Positions 50,493 through 57,842 of a stretch of 64,000 bases of DNA are shown piece by piece. The stretch's first letter is position 1. Each line of letters begins with the position of its first letter. The notes beneath the pieces are model-generated. The model searched no databases, was not told the origin of the DNA, and saw nothing but the letters and a program-made list of their open reading frames with translations. The position numbers were made by a program, and so were the translations under genes. The DNA comes from CAVYXZ01 sp965223835 (GTDB lineage Bacteria > Chloroflexota > Anaerolineae > Aggregatilineales > Phototrophicaceae): NCBI GenBank assembly GCA_965223835.1, contig CBDCXQ010000001.1:620001-684000 (forward strand), read 5' to 3'.

Positions 50493-50759
50493 TCAAATTA
50501 TCTGCTCGCCGGGTCGTAGCGTCTTTTTGCGGTCAATCACCAAGTCTTTTTCGCTGTTATAGATGCCATCCATGTAGGGCTGATTGCCGATGATGTGCGC
50601 ATCCAGTTCTGCAATCAAATAAACCAATTCGCCCGCCTGCACCTGACGGAACCGTAAGTCAACATACTCGTCTGGGGTCTGGTCGTCACCCCAATAGGGT
50701 TTGACATTGACAAGTTGTTGCTCATCGTCGCGTTGCGCACGGCGTACATTGATGGACAT
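50493..50759 (-). pseudogene. Truncated GNAT-like protein (N-terminal half only)
   Basis: 88 residues. The sequence 'INVRRAQRDDEQQLVNVKPYWG' and 'VQAGELVYLIAELDAHIIGNQ' fits the first helices and strands (through motif C/D) of a GNAT acetyltransferase, but the acetyl-CoA loop (R/Q-x-x-G-x-G/A) is absent. The protein then ends in an unrelated charged tail ('EKDLVIDRKKTLRPGEQII'). It is either a decayed gene or a small protein reusing the half-domain. Leftward, between the TIR gene and lpdA. Confidence 0.5.
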
Positions 50760-50935
50760 GAGATCGTTGCCTGAAGGTGTTTATCGTTCTTTAGGGTTCA
50801 ATTGTTGCACACCTACCACGTCACTGCCAGTGGTCAGGCACGGTGCGAAACGAATTGGCAGCAACACAGACTGATCGAACGCCAAACTGGAAAGGCGGTC
50901 AACTCACCCTGTCTATGATTCTACGAACAGACAGG

Positions 50936-50941
50936 TATAAT
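50936..50941 (+). promoter_or_regulatory. Candidate -10 element of lpdA
   Basis: A perfect TATAAT lies 40 bases before the lpdA ATG. No convincing -35 is seen at 16-18 bases; a short inverted repeat (CTGTC...GACAG) overlaps that position and could be a regulator site. Confidence 0.35.
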
Positions 50942-50981
50942 CGAGCCTATTGATGGCCCAAATTTACGCAAGGAGAAAGTC

Positions 50982-52385
50982 ATGGCGAAAGCATACGATG
51001 TGGTGGTCATTGGGGCCGGGCCAGGGGGCTACACAGCGGCCATTCGTGCGGCCCAACTGGGCTTGAAGACCGCCGTCGTCGAGAAAAAATACTGGGGTGG
51101 GGTTTGTGTCAACATTGGTTGCATTCCTTCCAAAGCCCTGCTCTATAATGCGGAACTTGCCAACCTGCTCAACAATGACCTCAAGACCTATGGCATCAAG
51201 GTTGATGGCGACATTTCGATTGATTATAGTGTCGCGCACAAACGTAGTCGCCAGGTCGTCAACCGGCAGACCAAAGGGGTTCAATTCTTGATGAAAAAGA
51301 ACAAGATTGACGCCTACGATGGCTGGGGCACCTTCACCGACGCCAACAATATGGAGCTGGCATTGGAAGATGGTAGCAACGAAAGCATTACCTTCAAAAA
51401 CGCGATTATCGCCACTGGTGCCACTACACGCTTGATTCCGGGGACTGAATTGAGTGAGCGGGTGGTGACATATGAAGAACAGATTCTGACCGATCAACTG
51501 CCGGACAGCATCATTATTGCCGGAGCCGGGGCGATTGGGGTGGAGTTCGCCTATATCCTGCACAATTACGGTGTGGATGTAACCATTGTCGAATTTCTGG
51601 ACCGCGTTGTGCCGCTGGAAGATGAAGAAGTCTCGGCTGAACTGCATAAGCAGTACGAGCGGGCTGGCATCAACATTATGATCAGCACGAAGGTCGAGAA
51701 GATTGAAGACAATGGCTCCAAAGTCAAAGTGACCGTGACTGGACCGGATGGTCAGCAGCAGGTGTTGGAAGCGGATAAAGTCATGCAGGCGATTGGTTTC
51801 CAACCGCGTACGGAAGGCTATGGCCTGGAAAATACCGGTGTCAAACTAACAGAGCGTGGCGCGATTGACATCAATGGCAAAATGCAGACCAGTGTGCCGC
51901 ACATCTACGCCATTGGTGATGTGACCATGAAGAAAGCGCTGGCCCATGTCGCCGAAAATATGGGCATCATCGCGGCGGAAAATATTGCGGGAGCCGAGAC
52001 CATTGAACTGGATTATCGTTTCCTGCCCCAGGCGACCTATTGCCAGCCACAGATCGCCAGCTTTGGCTACACCGAGATACAGGCGCGTGAAGCCGGTTTC
52101 GACATTAATGTGGCGAAGTACCCGTTCCAGCCGAATGGTAAAGCCGTCGGCACCGGGCACACTGTCGGCTTTGTCAAAATCATCAGCGACAAGCAATACG
52201 GCGAGATTCTGGGGGCGCACTTGATTGGGCATGGCGTCACCGAATTGTTGCCCGAAATCACGCTGGCCCGCTATGCTGAACTGACGCCCAATGAGATCGC
52301 CCGCAATGTTCATGCCCATCCAACCCTGAGCGAAGCGGTCAAAGAAGTTGCGCACGGCCTCGAAGGTCACATGATTAATATGTAG
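50982..52385 (+). CDS. lpdA: Dihydrolipoyl dehydrogenase (E3)
   Basis: 467 residues. FAD-binding 'VVVIGAGPGGYTAAIRAA', redox disulfide C42/C47 in 'GGVCVNIGCIPSKALL', NAD-binding 'IIIAGAGAIGVEFAYI' and the C-terminal interface base in 'NVHAHPTLSEAV'. It reoxidises the dihydrolipoyl groups of 2-oxoacid dehydrogenase complexes. AAGGAG lies before the ATG. It is probably the E3 for the E1/E2 genes at 42.8-46.1 kb, though four unrelated genes intervene. Confidence 0.96.
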   Translation: MAKAYDVVVIGAGPGGYTAAIRAAQLGLKTAVVEKKYWGGVCVNIGCIPSKALLYNAELANLLNNDLKTYGIKVDGDISIDYSVAHKRSRQVVNRQTKGVQFLMKKNKIDAYDGWGTFTDANNMELALEDGSNESITFKNAIIATGATTRLIPGTELSERVVTYEEQILTDQLPDSIIIAGAGAIGVEFAYILHNYGVDVTIVEFLDRVVPLEDEEVSAELHKQYERAGINIMISTKVEKIEDNGSKVKVTVTGPDGQQQVLEADKVMQAIGFQPRTEGYGLENTGVKLTERGAIDINGKMQTSVPHIYAIGDVTMKKALAHVAENMGIIAAENIAGAETIELDYRFLPQATYCQPQIASFGYTEIQAREAGFDINVAKYPFQPNGKAVGTGHTVGFVKIISDKQYGEILGAHLIGHGVTELLPEITLARYAELTPNEIARNVHAHPTLSEAVKEVAHGLEGHMINM

Positions 52386-52387
52386 CT

Positions 52388-52474
52388 ATTGACCCCCACC
52401 CGGCCTCCCCCATCCCTAAGGGACGCTGCGCAGACGCGTTGGGGGAGGTGGCGCGCAGCGTCGGAGGGGGTAGA
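52388..52474. repeat. GC-rich palindromic intergenic repeat
   Basis: The spacer contains CCCCCACCCGGCCTCCCCCA and the complementary GGGGGAGGTGG, plus GACGCTGCGC paired with GCGCAGCGTC, giving a long self-complementary stretch. A sequence of the same type ('TCACCCCCCGGCCCCCTCTCC') occurs at 57757-57803. Such elements are recurrent non-coding repeats in several phyla (recalled). Confidence 0.55.
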
Positions 52475-52482
52475 ATCACTTT

Positions 52483-53595
52483 ATGCCCAGATTCCTCAGC
52501 ATCCACCCCTTATCTACCCTATCACTGCTCCTGCTGATCGTGGCGACGCTGTCGTTTCATCAACCACCGCCGCCGCTGACGACCTGCGCTGACTGGCAGA
52601 TTCAAGCGGCGCAACTGCCGCCCTATGTGCCGACTGATACACAAGGGTGGGTTCAACTGGACAACGGTCATTTTGTGGTGAATGGCGAACCATTTTTGGT
52701 GCGTGGTGTGAATTATTTCCCGGCGCAATATCCCTGGCGGCGTTTTCTCACAGCGACCGATCAGGCGACATTGCAAACGGAATTCACCTTGTTGCGGAAT
52801 CATGATTTGAATACGTTGCGGATTTTCCTGTGGTATGAGGCCTTGTTCGATTGTCCCGGCAGCGGGGCGGTTCCCAATGTCGCCAACTTTGAACGGCTCG
52901 ATACGATTATCCACACAGCAGCGACTCATGATCTTCGGTTGATTGTGACATTGAATGATGGTCCCGACCTGAACGACTATGTGTTGTATTCGAATCCGCA
53001 GCATGTCAAGCTGCAAACGGCGCTGATCGTCGCCCGCTACCGAGATGAACCAGCCATTTTAGCGTGGGATTTGCGCAATGAAGGTGATATTGATTATGGG
53101 TCTCGTAGCGGCTTCGTTGAGGCCAGATTCCCCCGCGATCAGGTGCTCGAATGGCTGGCCCACTCCGCCAACTGGGTGCGGCAGTTAGACGATCAACATC
53201 TGATTACGGCGGGCTGGATGACCGATGCGCTGGCGACCGAACCCCATGTTGATTTCTTGAGCTTTCATCATTGGTGGGATGCAGCCGATATGCAACGGCG
53301 GGTAGCAGATATGCGTGCTGGGACCGATAAACCGATTCTACTGGAAGAATTTGGGTACAGCACCTTCAATGTTACGCCGGAAGTTCAGGCTGAGACGATC
53401 GCAGCGGTGATTGAATCGGCACATCAAGCCGACTTGCTGGGATGGTTGGTGTGGACGGTATTCGATCTTCCGCTGGCCGCGACGTGCTGGCCGCAGCCGT
53501 GCGTGGATGCGGAAAACCACGAGCATCATTTTGGCCTGTGGTACAGTGATTATTCACCGAAACCGGCAGTGCAAGCGCTCAATTCTCCGTCATGA
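52483..53595 (+). CDS. Secreted GH5-like glycoside hydrolase
   Basis: 370 residues. N-terminal signal or anchor segment ('LSTLSLLLLIVATLSF'), then a short lead with 'FVVNGEPFLVRGVNYFP', typical of GH5/GH2-type mannanase-like barrels. The acid/base is E200 in 'ILAWDLRNEGD' and the nucleophile is probably E289 in 'PILLEEFGYS'. It is not closely related to the array at 4.5-11.9 kb, where the first motif is 'VWNEPN'. The substrate is unknown; beta-mannan or glucan is a family-based guess. Confidence 0.82.
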   Translation: MPRFLSIHPLSTLSLLLLIVATLSFHQPPPPLTTCADWQIQAAQLPPYVPTDTQGWVQLDNGHFVVNGEPFLVRGVNYFPAQYPWRRFLTATDQATLQTEFTLLRNHDLNTLRIFLWYEALFDCPGSGAVPNVANFERLDTIIHTAATHDLRLIVTLNDGPDLNDYVLYSNPQHVKLQTALIVARYRDEPAILAWDLRNEGDIDYGSRSGFVEARFPRDQVLEWLAHSANWVRQLDDQHLITAGWMTDALATEPHVDFLSFHHWWDAADMQRRVADMRAGTDKPILLEEFGYSTFNVTPEVQAETIAAVIESAHQADLLGWLVWTVFDLPLAATCWPQPCVDAENHEHHFGLWYSDYSPKPAVQALNSPS

Positions 53596-53685
53596 TTGGT
53601 TTGGCGGATTGACCGTGAACCGCTATGATTGTCTGATAAAATTCCCTGGTTCAATTTATTTATTCTGTCGCTGAAGGATAGACTG

Positions 53686-54636
53686 ATGCTGCCAAAAGTC
53701 CTCATTACGAATACAGTCCCCGACGATATTCTGGTCCCGCTTAATGGATTAGCGGAGGTCAGTCTTGGCCCGGATGGCGGCAAGACCACCCCGCGTGAAG
53801 AAGTCTTGCGACTTGCGCCCGAACTGGTCGGCATCATCAACCAGGGCGAGTTACGAATTGATGCGGAATTGCTCGATCATGCGCCAAATTTGAAGATCAT
53901 CGCCAATGTTGCTGCCGGATACAATAATTTTGATACCGAATTGATGGCCCAGCGCGGCGTGTGGGCCACCAATACACCAGATGCGTTTTACAAGCCGACT
54001 GCCGACTTTACCATCGCGATGATCCTGGCAGTGGCGCGGTTTCTGGCAAAAGGTGACCGTTATGTGCGGGCTGGACAGTGGAAAACGTTTGAGCCGGGTG
54101 TGTGGGATGGTGTGCTGCTCGAAGGTAAGACGCTGGGAATCGTGGGCTATGGGCGTACCGGGCAGGCGGTGGCGCACCGTGCACGGGCATTTGGCATGAA
54201 CATCATTTATAATCGGCGGTCGGTTATCGCCGACACGGCATATCGAATGCTGGATGATCTGTTGCGCGAAGCGGATTTTGTGTCGTTGCACACGCCACTG
54301 ACGGATGAGACCCACCATTTAATCAATGCCCACAAGCTGGCTCTCATGAAGCCCGGTGCTTATCTCATCAACATGGCCCGTGGCCCAGTAGTGGATGAAG
54401 CAGCGCTGGTGGCGGCGTTGCAGAGTGGACATTTAGCCGGAGCCGCCCTGGATGTGTTCGAAGAAGAGCCAAAGGTGCACCCGGCATTGATTGATATGGA
54501 TAACGTTGTACTAGCGCCACATGTCGGTGGCGGGTCGGTGGAAAGTCGGCATGATTCCCGTTTGCTGTGCGCTGAAAATATCGCGCTGGTGCTGCAAGGT
54601 CAGCGGCCTAAGACGCCGGTAAACGAGCCGGTGTAG
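53686..54636 (+). CDS. D-isomer-specific 2-hydroxyacid dehydrogenase (glyoxylate/hydroxypyruvate reductase-like)
   Basis: 316 residues. NAD(P)-binding 'LGIVGYGRTGQAVAHRA', followed by Arg-Arg after the beta-2 strand ('IYNRR', often NADP-preferring), 'INMARGPVVDEAALV', 'DVFEEEP' and the catalytic His in 'LAPHVGGGS'. The substrate is probably glyoxylate or another small 2-oxoacid. I start at the ATG at 53686, with AAGGA upstream; the ORF from 53629 adds an implausible hydrophobic lead. Confidence 0.88.
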   Translation: MLPKVLITNTVPDDILVPLNGLAEVSLGPDGGKTTPREEVLRLAPELVGIINQGELRIDAELLDHAPNLKIIANVAAGYNNFDTELMAQRGVWATNTPDAFYKPTADFTIAMILAVARFLAKGDRYVRAGQWKTFEPGVWDGVLLEGKTLGIVGYGRTGQAVAHRARAFGMNIIYNRRSVIADTAYRMLDDLLREADFVSLHTPLTDETHHLINAHKLALMKPGAYLINMARGPVVDEAALVAALQSGHLAGAALDVFEEEPKVHPALIDMDNVVLAPHVGGGSVESRHDSRLLCAENIALVLQGQRPKTPVNEPV

Positions 54637-54727
54637 TAAATTATTTTGACGTAGGTCAGGACACTGGTAGCGCCAGTAGTCTTATACTCGGCCTGCTGCA
54701 ACATGACAAACTGATAAGGAAGCCTGA

Positions 54728-56308
54728 ATGACTCGCGTAAAATTTTTATCTTTAGCGGAAGCGGCGGCGCTCATTCCGAACGCGGCGGTGGTATCCGTGA
54801 GTTCGTCCAGCGGCCTGGGTTGCCCGGATGCGATGTTAGCGGCCATCGGTCAGCATTTCGCTGCACACGGCACACCCCAGAACCTGACGACCATTCACCC
54901 GATTGCGGCGGGTGATATGTATGGCGTTGACGGCATTGATTACCTGGCACAGCCCGGCTTGCTCAAACGCGTGATCGCGGGATCATATCCCAGCGGCCCC
55001 TCGTCAATGGAATCGCCCAAAATCTGGCAGATGATAAACAACAATGAGGTCGAAGCCTATAATCTGCCCAGCGGCGTGATCTATCACATGCATCGGGAAG
55101 CGGCGGCGGGGCGTCCTGGCGTGTTGACGACGGTGGGTTGTGATACGGTGGTTGACCCCCGGCATCGTGGCGGACGCATGAACGATGTTACCGCCGAGGA
55201 CATCGTTGCGGTGGTGGAATTCGACGGTGCCGAGTGGCTCTATTATCGGTCGATTCCAGTCGATGTCGCTATCATTCGCGGCACCACTGCCGACGAAAAC
55301 GGTAACATCTCAACCGAACATGAAGGGGCCTATCTCGGTGCAGTCGATCAAGCCTTAGCGGCGCGTAACAACGGCGGTATCGTGATTGCCCAGGTCAAGC
55401 GGTTGACGACCAGCGGTGCTTTGCCGACTCAATCCGTTCGCATCCCTGGCACGCTGGTCGATTATGTCGTGCTTGATCCCAATCAACGTCAGACGACCCA
55501 AACGGATTATGAACCAGCCATCAGCGGCGAGATTCGGCGGCCTCTGAACACTTTTGAACCGGTGGCTTGGGGGGTGGAAAAGGTGCTGGCGCGGCGTGCT
55601 GCACTCGAACTCGGTGACGGTGAGGTCGTGAATCTCGGCTTTGGTATCTCGGCGCTGGTTCCCTACATTCTGCTGGAAGAGGGGTTACATGGCGCTGTCA
55701 CCTGGGCGATTGAGCAGGGTGCAGTCGGCGGTGTACCGCTGCTGGATTTTCAATTTGGTTGTGCCTCCAATGCCGAGGCGATTATGCCCTCGCCCGACCA
55801 ATTCACGTTTTTCCAGGGCGCAGGCTTCGATCAATCACTGCTGTCATTTATGCAGGTGGATGCCGATGGCAGTGTCAACGTCTCGCGTCTGGCAGCCAAA
55901 CCGCATGTCACCGCTGGGATTGGGGGCTTTATCGACATCACCGCCAATGCCCGTAAGATCGTCTTCAGTGGCTATTTCACGGCGGCGGGCCTGAAGCTAG
56001 AGATCGTTGATGGTGAACTCAAGATATTGCAGGAAGGTCGCATTCATAAGTTCGTGCCAGAGGTTGAAGAAGTGACCTACAGCGGACGACGGGCACGCGA
56101 ACTGGGCCAGGACGTGACCTATGTTACCGAACGCTGCGTCATTAAACTGCTGCCGGATGGCCTGACCGTGACCGAGATCGCACCTGGCATTGACCTCGAA
56201 CGCGATGTACTCAATCAGGCCAGCATTCCGCTCCAGGTCAGCGATGACCTCCGTCGCATGGATGCCCGGTTGTTCAAGCCTGAGTTGATGGGGTTGAAGT
56301 TGAGTTAA
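54728..56308 (+). CDS. Family I CoA-transferase (acetate/propionate CoA-transferase-like)
   Basis: 526 residues, both halves of the CoA-transferase fused. N-terminal 'VVSVSSSSGLGCPDAML' and a second half with 'EVVNLGFGISALVPYIL'. The catalytic glutamate is E329 in 'WAIEQGAVGGVP', corresponding to the E-x-G-x-x-G-G motif of PCT/YdiF-type enzymes. It exchanges CoA between short-chain acids. AAGGAAG precedes the start. It lies upstream of DUF1801 and enoyl-CoA hydratase genes, pointing to short-chain acyl-CoA metabolism. Confidence 0.88.
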   Translation: MTRVKFLSLAEAAALIPNAAVVSVSSSSGLGCPDAMLAAIGQHFAAHGTPQNLTTIHPIAAGDMYGVDGIDYLAQPGLLKRVIAGSYPSGPSSMESPKIWQMINNNEVEAYNLPSGVIYHMHREAAAGRPGVLTTVGCDTVVDPRHRGGRMNDVTAEDIVAVVEFDGAEWLYYRSIPVDVAIIRGTTADENGNISTEHEGAYLGAVDQALAARNNGGIVIAQVKRLTTSGALPTQSVRIPGTLVDYVVLDPNQRQTTQTDYEPAISGEIRRPLNTFEPVAWGVEKVLARRAALELGDGEVVNLGFGISALVPYILLEEGLHGAVTWAIEQGAVGGVPLLDFQFGCASNAEAIMPSPDQFTFFQGAGFDQSLLSFMQVDADGSVNVSRLAAKPHVTAGIGGFIDITANARKIVFSGYFTAAGLKLEIVDGELKILQEGRIHKFVPEVEEVTYSGRRARELGQDVTYVTERCVIKLLPDGLTVTEIAPGIDLERDVLNQASIPLQVSDDLRRMDARLFKPELMGLKLS

Positions 56309-56379
56309 GTTTGGTTGCACGATCAGGAACAGATGTGCGATACTAGGGCAACTGCCAATCAGCAAGAGGGCTTCGATTC

Positions 56380-56799
56380 ATGTCCGAGAACAAGACCAAA
56401 GAAAATGACCAAAGCGTGACGAAATTCCTGCAAAGCGTGGAGCATGACCGCAAGCGTGAAGATGGTTTTGCCTTGTTGGAACTGTTCCAGGAAGTAACCG
56501 GCGAAGAACCCAAAATGTGGGGCGATACGATCATTGGCTTTGGCAAGTATCACTACAAATATGAGAGTGGGCGCGAAGGCGATGCGATGCTAGCGGGGTT
56601 CTCGCCGCGCAAGCAAAACCTGGCGCTGTACATCATGGCCGGTGTTGAAAACTACCCGGACCTGCTTGAAAAACTGGGTAAACATAAAACCGGTAAATCC
56701 TGCCTGTATATCAACAAACTGGATGATGTGGATACCGATGTGTTGAAGGAAATGGTGCGACTTTCCGTTAAACATATGCGCGAAACGAATCCGAGCTAG
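56380..56799 (+). CDS. DUF1801 domain protein
   Basis: 139 residues. The C-terminal two thirds ('KMWGDTIIGFGKYHYKY', 'FSPRKQNLALYIMAG', 'GKSCLYINKLDDVDTDVL') match the DUF1801/YdhG-type domain, a small alpha/beta fold of unclear function. The N-terminus is a charged helix. It stops three bases before the enoyl-CoA hydratase start, so the two are cotranscribed. Confidence 0.85.
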   Translation: MSENKTKENDQSVTKFLQSVEHDRKREDGFALLELFQEVTGEEPKMWGDTIIGFGKYHYKYESGREGDAMLAGFSPRKQNLALYIMAGVENYPDLLEKLGKHKTGKSCLYINKLDDVDTDVLKEMVRLSVKHMRETNPS

Positions 56800-56802
56800 G
56801 GT

Positions 56803-57576
56803 ATGAGTGATTCGCTGGTACGTCTCGATCTTGATGGGCCGATAGCAACCATCACCCTCGACCGACCCGATAAGCTGAACGCGCTGACGCTGGACATGCT
56901 CCTGGAGCTGGAAACCTACCTGGGCGGGATTGATGCCAATCAGGATATTCGCGTCGTCATTCTGACCGGGGCGGGCGACCGTGCCTTTTGCGTTGGAGCC
57001 GACATTCATGCCTGGGGTGCGCTGGACCCGCTGGATATGTGGCGGCAGTGGATTCGCGTGGGACATCGCATCTTCGATCAACTAGCAGGTTTACGTCAGC
57101 CGACGATTGCTGCGCTGAATGGTTATACACTGGGCGGCGGGCTGGAATTGGCGCTGGCGACGGACATTCGCCTCGCTGCCGATCATATCGAACTCGGTCA
57201 GCCAGAGGTCAAGCTGGGGACGATTCCGGGCTGGGGCGGGACCATGCGTCTGCCGCGGGCCATCGGTGCCAGTCGCGCCAAACAGTTGATTTTTTCCGGG
57301 TCACGTATCAACGCGACCAAAGCTGAGCAATGGGGCCTGGTCAATGAGGTGCTGTCAGCCGATCAACTGATGTCACGAGCCAACGAACTCGCTGGGGAGA
57401 TCGCGGAGAACGCGCCGCTGGCCGTGCAGTTCAGCAAGCAGTTGATTGATGGCGCTGTCGAATCCGGTGCGACGCTGGAAGCGCTCGCCGGTGCGTTGGC
57501 TGCATCCAGCGCAGATGGGCAAGAAGGGTTGGCGGCTTTTCGCGAAAAACGATCACCGCAGTTCAAAGGTGAATAA
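56803..57576 (+). CDS. Enoyl-CoA hydratase/isomerase
   Basis: 257 residues, crotonase fold. The oxyanion segments are 'AFCVGADIHAWG' and 'NGYTLGGGLELALATDI'. 'LGQPEVKLGTIPGWGGTMRL' carries the second catalytic Glu region (P-E-V). Both expected acidic positions of hydratases are present. The natural substrate is a short- or medium-chain enoyl-CoA, in keeping with the CoA-transferase upstream. Confidence 0.9.
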   Translation: MSDSLVRLDLDGPIATITLDRPDKLNALTLDMLLELETYLGGIDANQDIRVVILTGAGDRAFCVGADIHAWGALDPLDMWRQWIRVGHRIFDQLAGLRQPTIAALNGYTLGGGLELALATDIRLAADHIELGQPEVKLGTIPGWGGTMRLPRAIGASRAKQLIFSGSRINATKAEQWGLVNEVLSADQLMSRANELAGEIAENAPLAVQFSKQLIDGAVESGATLEALAGALAASSADGQEGLAAFREKRSPQFKGE

Positions 57577-57581
57577 AGTGG

Positions 57582-57610
57582 TTGCAATCTCGTCGCCGAT
57601 CTTTTATACT
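57582..57610 (+). promoter_or_regulatory. Promoter of the hisS leader
   Basis: TTGCAA (57582-57587, four of six), exactly 17 bases, then TATACT (57605-57610, five of six). The predicted start near 57617 lies about 31 bases before the leader ORF. Confidence 0.65.
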
Positions 57611-57647
57611 TTGACCGATTGAATATCATTTTGCTGGCGCAAATCTT

Positions 57648-57689
57648 ATGACTCACCATCATCATTTCAAAACAATGCATAGGTGTTAA
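57648..57689 (+). CDS. Histidine-rich leader peptide upstream of hisS
   Basis: A 13-codon ORF encodes MTHHHHFKTMHRC and a TAA stop. Four consecutive His codons (CAC CAT CAT CAT) and a fifth at codon 11 make 5 of 13 His. It lies between a good promoter and an intrinsic terminator, directly upstream of hisS, as in the proteobacterial his-operon leader (hisL, also 'MT...F-K' with a His run). Slow decoding of His codons when His-tRNA is scarce would stall the ribosome and prevent the terminator. A weakness is the lack of a clear Shine-Dalgarno; a TTTGC/GCAAA hairpin lies just upstream. Confidence 0.72.
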   Translation: MTHHHHFKTMHRC

Positions 57690-57712
57690 CCAGCGACGGA
57701 TTCGAATCTTGC

Positions 57713-57742
57713 GAAGCGCGGACGTTGGTTCGCGCTTTTTTT
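57713..57742 (+). terminator. Attenuator terminator between leader peptide and hisS
   Basis: GAAGCGCG (57713-57720) pairs with CGCGCTTT (57731-57738) around a 10-base loop; seven T residues run to 57742. A competing helix is possible: AACCAGCG (57688-57695, overlapping the leader stop) with CGTTGGTT (57723-57730) in the terminator loop, and TTCG/CGAA (57701-57704/57712-57715). Confidence 0.72.
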
Positions 57743-57756
57743 ATTTGTGTATAAAA

Positions 57757-57803
57757 CCTCACCCCCCGGCCCCCTCTCCATCGCGATAGAGAAGGGGAGA
57801 ACG
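57757..57803. repeat. GC-rich palindromic repeat between attenuator and hisS
   Basis: TCACCCCCCGGCCCCCTCTCC is followed by TCGCGA and then GAGAAGGGGAG, forming an imperfect hairpin. Same class as the element at 52388-52474. It separates the terminator from the hisS ribosome-binding site without a T-tract of its own. Confidence 0.5.
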
Positions 57804-57842
57804 AAACGGCGCTGAGGTATGGTTTTGCGGACAGGAGACGAT

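Noticed and set aside
57686..57712. Possible tRNA remnant upstream of hisS (GGATTCGAATC resembles a T-loop)
   Set aside because: No acceptor, D or anticodon stem can be built around it, and the bases fit the attenuator folds better.
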